The position numbers were made by a program, and so were the translations under genes. Shown one piece after another: positions 27,432 through 36,200 of a stretch of DNA of 36,770 nucleotides. The notes under the pieces were generated by a model. It searched no databases and was not told the DNA's origin. It was given only the letters and a program-made list of their open reading frames with translations. The stretch's first letter is position 1; every line of letters begins with the position of its first letter. This stretch comes from JANSWP01 sp041941305 (GTDB lineage: Bacteria > Bacteroidota > Bacteroidia > Chitinophagales > Saprospiraceae), in NCBI GenBank assembly GCA_041941305.1, contig JBGTQJ010000079.1, forward strand, positions 1-36,770, in the 5' to 3' direction.

Positions 27432-30074
27432 ATGAACAAATTTAAAACCACCGCAACCCTTTTTCTTTTCCTGAGCTTTGTTTCCAGTTCTTTTTCACAG
27501 GAAAAATTATTCGTAGAAGGATTGTCAATAGAGGATGGCAATTTCGTCAAATGGTTTCCCTTGGATGCAGATTTATGGGATGAACTACTAGACGTGGGGT
27601 ATCGGGTGGATCGCTATGATTTAAAACCGAATGGGAAAATCGTCAGGTCTTCCAAATTGAGCTGGGGGGAATTGCCAGCACCTTTGTTGCCCAATGATTC
27701 ACTGTGGTTTGTGGAGCACAAGGGAGATGAAGAGGGGATCATGGAAGTTGTTGGCGCACTCCTGTACGACAGCACCTTTCAGTTTGAAGCCAATGACAAA
27801 ATGGATCCAGTAGAGATGCGCTACAATTTCATCGTCAATGAAGTAGCAGAACGAGCTTATATTGCAGTGGCGATGGGTATGATGATAGTGGACAGCGCAT
27901 TGCAGGAAAATCAAGCTTATCGATATGTGATTTCCAGTGGAGACGATTCTCAGGAACTGGCAGAAGTAGATCTATTCCCCAAACAAGGTAGGTTTACAAA
28001 TATGCCGGGTTTTAAAAAAGAGTTTGAATTTCCAGATGGCTATTCTCTTTCCGATATGGCTGCTTCTGGGCCGAAGGAAGCCATCCCAACCGTGATTGCC
28101 ATTGCCAAAGCTTATGGAGATTCCATCGTTTTGCGCTGGGCGCCCAATACGCCGAGGTTGTGGAGTGATGCCAATAAAAATGGCTATGTCATTGAACGGG
28201 TAGTTAGGGAAGGTGCTGGTGATGGTGGTGAACAATTTTTCGGACCGATAAAGCCTTGGCCGGAAGAGCAGATTACAGCAGCAATTGAGCACGACAGCAT
28301 GGCTATGATGGCAGCTTCCAATTTGTACTCCAAAGAGACAGGAGGTGCTCAAACCTATGATGACAAGGCGGCCTTATTTGAAAACCGATGGGGCTTTTCC
28401 TTGTTTGCAGCGGAACAGTCTGATCTGGCTGGAGATATTTTGGGTTTGAGGTATGTGGATAGAGAAGTGGTACCAGGTAACACTTATATCTATTTCGTAA
28501 CTACGGAAGGCGTAGATATTTACAATTCTGGTTTTGTAGAAATTGTCAATGAATACGTTGCTGATCCTCCCCCTATTGAATTTACAGTCCTTCCTGGTGA
28601 TCAGGTACTACACCTAACCTGGGAAAAAAGTCAGAACGAGTCTTTGTTTTCTGCATACGAACTGGAGCGTTCGGAAGATGGTGGCAGCACCTGGCAGAAA
28701 AGGACCAATAAACCTCTGGTTTTTGTAGAGAATGATCAAGTCCCATTAACGGAGTTCGTTTTCTCCGATTCGGTGGAAACCAATTACAAGGAGTACCAAT
28801 ATCGCCTGTATGGATACAACAGTTTTGGAGATATGAGTAGACCAGCGGAGGCAAAAGGGGAGGCAAGAGACATGACCCCGCCAGCTCAAACCGGTATTCC
28901 TGAGGTGAGTTATAATGACACCCTTATGGAGGTTTCCATCAAATGGACTTCCGAACAGGTACCAGATGATTTTGAAGGCTTTAACATATTGATGGGACGC
29001 GATGTGGAAGGACTGTATGACACCATTGGACTTGTAGTAGATGGAAATTTGCGAGAATATGTATATCGACCAGGAGAGCAATTGAGTGGAAATCGATCCT
29101 ATTATTTTAAGGTGGAAGCTTTTGATAAATATGGCAATGCCAATCGGTCCTTACCCAAATTTTTGAATGTACCAGATCTGATTGCGCCTGAGCCTCCAGC
29201 AGATATTCAGGGAAGAATCAGTGAAGAGGGTTTGGTAGAATTGTTTTGGGAACATAGCATTTCCGAAGACATCAAAGGATATTGGGTTTATTTTGCCAAT
29301 GATTCAACCGACGAATTTAGCCCCCTCAATAATGAAATCCTCTACACCAATACCTACTCCTACAACATTGAGCCCAAAAGTACGAATGAGACCATCTATT
29401 ATGTGGTCACTTCTGAAGACCAAAGCAATAACCGAGGATTTTCAACCGATATTCTAGAATTAAAACGTCCTGATTTGGTGCCACCTGCTCCAGCCTTTAT
29501 GCTTGCACCTGAGGCAGAAGATGGTAGAATAAAAATTACCTGGAAGCCCAGTGGCAGTAAGGATGCGACTTTTTATTTGTTGGAAAGGCGCCTATATGGT
29601 GGTGGGGATCAATGGAGCAATATTGATTCAATACCTGCTGATCAGTCCTTGATTTATGAGGATACGACCTGGGTACTGGATGTAGATTACGAATACAGGG
29701 TCCAGGTGGCAGATGATGTATGGAACCTTTCAAGCTTCTCTGCACCTGTCAAAATGCGCTATCCTTTTGACCACCAAAAAGCATTGGTCATCGATTTGAA
29801 AGCCAGCTATGTGGCAGATAGCAGTTATGTCCAATTGGAATGGGATTTCCAGGAGCTGGGAAGATTCCTTCCGGATGATGATTACAGCTTTTCGATCTAC
29901 AAATCTGCAGGCAATTACAATGTGTCCTATCTCCAGGATGTGCCTTCCGAAGAAAAGACTTTTTTAGACAAAGAAATTGTCCAGGGCGTGGTTTACAATT
30001 ATGCCGTTCAGATCCATTTCAATGGCGGAAAAAGTGGCGAGATGAGCTCACCTAAATCAGTGCTCGCCCAATAG
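27432..30074 (+). CDS. Secreted fibronectin type III repeat protein of an uncharacterised Bacteroidota family
   Basis: The product is 880 aa with a clear signal peptide (residues 1-22, SSSFSQ cleavage). Residues ~23-210 form a domain that I do not recognise. The following segment begins AYGDSIVLRWAPNTPRLW at about residue 227 and is an extended FnIII-like domain; that W-A-P signature is one I recall from Bacteroidota proteins encoded beside very large secreted proteins. Five more FnIII domains follow at about 376-480, 481-580, 582-680, 681-780 and 782-880 (for example LHLTWEKSQ, YEYRVQVADDVWNLSSFSAP). The protein stops in the last FnIII domain and has no T9SS sorting domain or other anchor, so it may be periplasmic or held by a partner. 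It has its own copy of the shared operator, and a hairpin follows. A structural or adaptor role at the cell surface is inference. Confidence 0.85.
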   Translation: MNKFKTTATLFLFLSFVSSSFSQEKLFVEGLSIEDGNFVKWFPLDADLWDELLDVGYRVDRYDLKPNGKIVRSSKLSWGELPAPLLPNDSLWFVEHKGDEEGIMEVVGALLYDSTFQFEANDKMDPVEMRYNFIVNEVAERAYIAVAMGMMIVDSALQENQAYRYVISSGDDSQELAEVDLFPKQGRFTNMPGFKKEFEFPDGYSLSDMAASGPKEAIPTVIAIAKAYGDSIVLRWAPNTPRLWSDANKNGYVIERVVREGAGDGGEQFFGPIKPWPEEQITAAIEHDSMAMMAASNLYSKETGGAQTYDDKAALFENRWGFSLFAAEQSDLAGDILGLRYVDREVVPGNTYIYFVTTEGVDIYNSGFVEIVNEYVADPPPIEFTVLPGDQVLHLTWEKSQNESLFSAYELERSEDGGSTWQKRTNKPLVFVENDQVPLTEFVFSDSVETNYKEYQYRLYGYNSFGDMSRPAEAKGEARDMTPPAQTGIPEVSYNDTLMEVSIKWTSEQVPDDFEGFNILMGRDVEGLYDTIGLVVDGNLREYVYRPGEQLSGNRSYYFKVEAFDKYGNANRSLPKFLNVPDLIAPEPPADIQGRISEEGLVELFWEHSISEDIKGYWVYFANDSTDEFSPLNNEILYTNTYSYNIEPKSTNETIYYVVTSEDQSNNRGFSTDILELKRPDLVPPAPAFMLAPEAEDGRIKITWKPSGSKDATFYLLERRLYGGGDQWSNIDSIPADQSLIYEDTTWVLDVDYEYRVQVADDVWNLSSFSAPVKMRYPFDHQKALVIDLKASYVADSSYVQLEWDFQELGRFLPDDDYSFSIYKSAGNYNVSYLQDVPSEEKTFLDKEIVQGVVYNYAVQIHFNGGKSGEMSSPKSVLAQ

Positions 30075-30085
30075 CCAACGAAGCG

Positions 30086-30129
30086 CCTTGATTTTGTTGC
30101 GTTTTTGCAAGAACGTAGCAAAATCAAGG
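30086..30129 (+). terminator. Hairpin after the FnIII gene
   Basis: CCTTGATTTTG (30086-30096) pairs exactly with 30119-30129. The inner part (30097-30106 with 30109-30118) continues the stem with G-T pairs, so nearly the whole 44 bases fold in RNA. It is followed by GTTTTAAG. It lies 12 bases after the stop codon. Confidence 0.65.
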
Positions 30130-30145
30130 GTTTTAAGCCTAAAGT

Positions 30146-30202
30146 GTCCATTTCTACCCCCCAGATTGTCCAATACATCACCCTTTGTCAGGACTACCTT
30201 TA
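30146..30202 (+). promoter_or_regulatory. Tandem direct-repeat operator and -7-like box, copy 3 (second giant gene)
   Basis: GTCCATTTCTACCCCCC (30146-30162) and GTCCAATACATCACCCT (30168-30184) are direct repeats 22 bp apart, followed after ten bases by TACCTTTA (30195-30202). The first repeat is slightly degenerate (TACC for TCACC). The AGATT spacer is identical to that of copy 2. The start codon at 30260 is 57 bases downstream. Confidence 0.78.
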
Positions 30203-30209
30203 GCCTATC

Positions 30210-30225
30210 ATAGACCATCGTCTAT
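30210..30225 (+). other. Small hairpin at the predicted mRNA 5' end of the second giant gene
   Basis: ATAGAC (30210-30215) pairs with GTCTAT (30220-30225) around a CATC loop, directly at the expected transcription start. It could stabilise the mRNA 5' end. The AGACCATCGTCTATC sequence also resembles the ACCATC tracts seen elsewhere in the window, so it may simply be part of a dispersed repeat. Confidence 0.35.
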
Positions 30226-30259
30226 CATTATTGACCAATTCCAGGAAAAATAAGTGACT

Positions 30260-33200
30260 ATGAAAGATTTCAACAAGGCAAATCAAGCAAACACAAATAG
30301 AAATCGTCAAACCTGTTTGAGCATTTTTAAAATGGAGCTGCTAACGGGGATGGTCTTCTTGTTTAGTTTGGTGCATTCCATAGAGGCTGCGAATATTGAT
30401 TATGTCCTGGAAACCCAAGCGGTTTGTAACAATGCTTTTTCAGAAAAGCCAGATATTCAAAAAGAAGTTCAGTTGGATGTAGCTTTACTTAATGCTTTTA
30501 AAACCAGAGAGACAATTAAATCAAATAATACTCAGGATTTTGCTGGTCAGGAGATGAATTTTACTATGGAACCAGGAGTAGATTTTGATGGGACAAATGA
30601 TTATATTGAAGTACTGCACGATGCTGCTTTTGACGTAACTACTCAAGCGACTTGGGAGTGTTGGTTTAATATTGGGAGTAGTGTCACTCATAATTTTTTT
30701 GATAAAATGACCTTCTATGCCAGCAATGGGTATTATATCAATGTGATTAGCGGTAATCTTTATTACAACCAAGGTGGACCTTTGACTCAAACGGTAGCAC
30801 CTGCAACACCAATTAATACTTGGACACATCTTGCTATAACAAAAGACGGTTCTACAGTCACCATTTATTTCGACGGCGTACAGGTTGCCCAATCAAGTAA
30901 TCATGCTCCTTCAATTGTAACGAATAATGCCAATTTGATTTTTGGCGTTCAGGAAAACAACGGAGGATTTAGTCAGTATTTAGACGGCGTCATGGATGAA
31001 ATTCGAATTTGGGATGTCGCTCGAACTCAAACAGAGATACAGGACAATATGAATTGTGATGTACCCCAACATGCTAATTTGGTTGCTTATTATCGCCTCA
31101 ACCAAGGAACGCCAAACGGAAATAATGCAGGTTTGTCTGCTTTGGATTACAGTGGCAACAATAACTGTGGGATCTTTCAAAATTTCGCCTTAACTGGTAC
31201 TTCTTCAAATTATGTGGATGGAAATATCGGTACTTGCAATGCAATCACTGTATCTCAATCGGAAATAGATGTGCAGGGCGGTAGTCCACTTATTTCCATT
31301 CCTGATGGAGATACCACTCCCCAAACAGCAGATGATACGGATTTTGGAAATGTTATTATTAACGGTCCAAAGGAACATACTTATACAATTGAAAATACAG
31401 GTTCTGCTGATTTAATAGTTGATGCCATTAATATTACTGGAACCAATAGTTCAGAATTTGTGGTTAGCGGAATTACATTGCCAGCAACAATAACTTCAAG
31501 CAGTACGAATACTTTTAAAATAACCTTCACTCCTACTGCTGGAGGATTGCGAAGTGCCACCGTTGAAATGGATAATAATGATTGTGATGAAAATCCTTAT
31601 GATTTTTCTATTCAGGGAACAGGTGCGGTACCGGATATAGATGTGCAGGGAAATGGTATGTCTATTATGGATGGTGATACAACACCGGATACTGTTGATG
31701 ATACTGATTTTAGCTGCGGAATCAACGGAACTGCCTATACCCATACTTTTACAATAGAAAATACGGGTGCAGGAATTCTGACCATACTTGCTAACGGAAT
31801 CACTGTAAATTCAGATATGGCGAATGTATTCACATTGGGAACGGTTTCTCATACTTTACCTCATAGCCTTGGAGGAAATGAAACCATGACTTTTGATGTC
31901 ATCTTTACCCCAAATGCTGGAAGCAATACAGTTTTTGATGGGGATGTTGTGATTGACAATGATGATTCAGATGAGAATCCCTATAATTTTGATATTCTGG
32001 GAACAGGAGTTTCAATGTATACTTTTGAAGGTACAGTTGATACGGATTGGATGCTTGATGTTAATTGGTGTCCTGAAGGAGAAGTACCTATGGACGCTCA
32101 TGGACAGATATTCAATAAAGATGTCGTATTCGCAGCAAATATAGATATGACAAATTATGCCCCTTCTTCAAATCCGGGTAATCTATCCTGGTTTAATTCC
32201 GATTGGGTGGTCAATTCCGGAGTCACCTGGGATATAAATTTTAATGGAGGTGCGGGAACTGCCATTATGTCCACTGGTTCTACCCTGGAAAATAATGGAA
32301 CCATTAACTGGACAGGCAATATCACTGGCGGTTTCTATGATGGAACCTTTGATAATAATGGGACTATGAATTTCAACGGCGGCATTAATTATTTTAGAGA
32401 TATATTTATCAATGATGGTACGGTTAATATAGCGAAGAAGTTTGTATCTGACGCTGTAGCTGGAAGTGGCAATATTGCCAATATCACCAATAATGGGACA
32501 TGGAACTTGAATGGTTCGGGATTTAGCAGTACCATGATATCAGGATCTGCGATCACCAATAATGGTATCTGGGATATGACTAGCAGTCATTCTTTGACTA
32601 TGAGTGGCAGCAGTACCTTGACCAATAATGCAGCTGGGACACTAGATATAGATGGTACTTTAAATATCCCCTCTACCTTTAGCAATTCAGGAATCGTAAA
32701 AGGAACCGGTACTCTTGTAAGCAATGGAGGTTCAAGTATTATTGGAGGTACGGTGCAACCAGGAGCTTCTGTGGGTATTCTAAAAACCACCAATAACATA
32801 GAATTCAATGGGAATATTGATATCGAGGTCACCGGACATGGAGACGGTGGTTGTACAGTTGGAGTGGCAGGAACGGATTTTGACCAAATTTCCTCTACAA
32901 ATAGTTCAGATATTACAATAGGTTCCGCGACCGTTGATTTTGATTTTGGCGGTTTTACCCCCGATGATGGAGATACTTATACTGTTTTCTCAACAAGCGG
33001 AAATGTTGTTGGTACACCTTCCATTGGAACAGTGACGGGTGGTATTACGATGGCTTATGACGGGAATGGAATTTTTTCTGTTGTTTCAGGCGGAAATAAT
33101 TTTCCTGAGATTTTGGTAGAAGGCAATTCCACAGAAATTATAGATGGTGATACGACCCCTGATACTGCTGATGATACCGATTTTGGAAACGTCTCTACTG

Positions 33201-36200
33201 CTGCTTCTAAAGAACACACCTTCACTATCGAAAACAATGGAACAGACGTATTAAATATCAGTGCCATCAACATTACAGGAACAAATAGTGCCGATTTTGT
33301 GGTAAGTGGCATCACACCTCCAACTACTGTTGCAGCGAATAATGGAACGACTACATTCAAGGTTACCTTTACGCCAGGAGGAACTGGTTTGCGTACTGCT
33401 ACTATCGAAATCCAGAACGATGATTGTGACGAAGCTCCCTACGATTTTGCAACTCAGGGAACGGGATTTGACCCTGAACCCGGGTTAGATTTTGATGGTT
33501 CCAATGACTATGTCGAGATAGAGCATCATGCATCTTTTGATGTAACTACTCAAGCGACCTGGGAGTGTTGGTTTAAAATTGGGAGTAATCCAAGTCAGAA
33601 TTTTTTTGATAAAATGACCTCTTACAACGTAAACGGGTATTACATTAATAAGTATGCTAATAATATTTATTATACCCAGGGTTCTGGGGGATCTTTTACT
33701 CAGACTGCGGGTCCTGCAGTTCCTGTTGATACCTGGACACATCTTGCCGTAACAAAAAATGGTGCTACTGTCACTATTTATTTCGATGGTCAGCAGGTAG
33801 CCCAATCCAGTAACCATCCTGCTTCAATCGTTACGAATAGTGCTAATTTGATATTTGGAGCTCAGGAAAACAGTGGCAGCTATAATGCATATTTAGACGG
33901 TGTTTTGGATGAAATCCGGATATGGAATGTTGCTCGTACTCAAACTGAGATTCAAGACAATATGAATTGCGATGTTGCTCAGCATGCCAATTTGGTTGCT
34001 TATTATCGCTTCAATCAAGGAACACCCAATGGAAGTAATTCAGGTTTAACAGCTCATGATTACAGTGAAAACAACAATTGCGGGAATTTCCAAAATTTTG
34101 CACTGATGGGCACTACCTCCAATTATGTGGATGGAAATATTCCTACTTGTAATGCTATTTCCGTGGTTGAACCTGATATAGATGTCCAAGGAGGAACACC
34201 GCTGGTTTCAATACCTGATGGTGATACTTCTCCTCAAACTACAGATGATACAGATTTTGGGAATGTGGATGTCTCTGCTTCTAAGGAGCATACTTTTACA
34301 ATAGAAAACACTGGAACCGCAGATTTAACTATAGATGCGATCAATACGGTAGGTGGACATAGTGCTGAATTTGTGGTGAGTGGCATTACACTTCCAGCAA
34401 CGCTTTCAGCAAGTGGTACAACAACCTTCAAAGTGACTTTTACTCCCTCTGCTGGTGGACTGCGAAGTACGACTGTTAATTTAGACAATAACGACTGTGA
34501 TGAAAGGTTGTATGATTTTGCAATTCAGGGAACAGGTACAGAGCCTGAGATAGATGTTCAGGGAAATGGAACCTCGATAGCAGATGGAGATACAAGCCCT
34601 TCTACAACTGATGATACAGATTTTAGCTGTGGGATTAGTGGAACTGCATATACACATACTTTCACCATTGAAAACGCGGGACTTGGAAGCTTAACTATTC
34701 CTGTTAATGGAATTACGGTCAATTCTGATGTAGGAACTGTGTTTTCCCTAGGTACGGTTTCCGAAACTTTACCCCACACTTTAGCCCAAAATGAGACGAT
34801 GATCTTTAACGTCACTTTTACTCCAAATGCTGGAAGTAACACAGTTTTTGATGGGGATATCGTCATTGACAATAATGATCCCAATGAGGATCCTTATAAT
34901 TTTGATATTGCTGGTTTAGGAGTGGACGTATATACCTTTGACGGCGATGGAGGTTCAAGTACCGACTGGACTTTAACTTCTAACTGGTGTCCGGAAACGG
35001 TTCCGTCAGGAGTATGGACAGAAGATTTTACCATTGCTGCCAATTGCGATATGTCAAATGAACCAAGTGGTATGGGTTGGTTTTCAGGTGCAGTTTGTAC
35101 CGTAAATTCAGGTAATACGCTGGATGTCAATTTTACTTCAGGCTTGTGGGGACCATCTACCAGTGGTGCTACAGAGACCACCCTTCAAAACATGGGAACC
35201 ATCAATATGGTGAGAGGCTTTGGTTTTTACGATGGCATTATTGACAATGACCATATCATTAATTGTAGTACCACCAATTTCTTTAGGGATAAAATTCTAA
35301 ATGATGGAACGTTCACATTTAATTCTGGTTCAATCTTTAGGGTTGATCAGCCCTCTGTTTCAGGTAATCCTGCTGAAATTATCAACAATGATACCTGGAA
35401 CATGAATGGTACCGGGACTTCTCAGGTTTTAGTGGCAGGAACGGTCATCACGAATAGTTCAGGAGCCTTCTGGAACCTCAATGCAGGTACCCTGGATTTT
35501 ACTCAATCAGCCACATATAACAATGCTGGTACTTTATATGTGGATGGAACATTTGACTTACCAAATACTTTTACAAATACGGGCATCATTAAGGGTACCG
35601 GAACATTGGTTAATGCAGGGTGGGCAAGTATTGTTCCTGGTACTGTTCAGCCAGGAGCTTCTGTAGGTATTTTAAAATCTACCAATAACATAGAATTCAA
35701 TGGGAACATTGACATAGAAATCACAGGACCTGGAGATAGTGGCTGTACCATTGGAGTAGCGGGGACAGATTTTGACCAGATTTCCTCAACCAATAGTGCC
35801 GATATTACCATTGGTTCTGCTACGGTTAATTTTGATTTTGGCAGTTTCACCCCTGACAATGGAGATACTTATACGCTCTTTTCTACTTGGGGTAATGTAG
35901 TTGGTACACCTACAATTGGTACAGTCACTGGTGGCAGTGGGAGTCTGGTGATGACTTATGATGGCAATGGTATTTTCTCAGTGACTTCCGGAGGAGTTGA
36001 TATACCTGAAATCCAGGTAGAAGGTAATGGAACTGAAATTGTCAATGGCGATATCACTCCTGATGTAGCCGACGATACTCAATTTGGAGAAGTAGGGACA
36101 GGTGGCTTTAGCAAAGAACACACCTTTACTATCAAAAACACCAGTGCGGGCGCATTAAATTTGACTGGTGCACCATTGGTATCTATTTCTGGTGGTAGTG

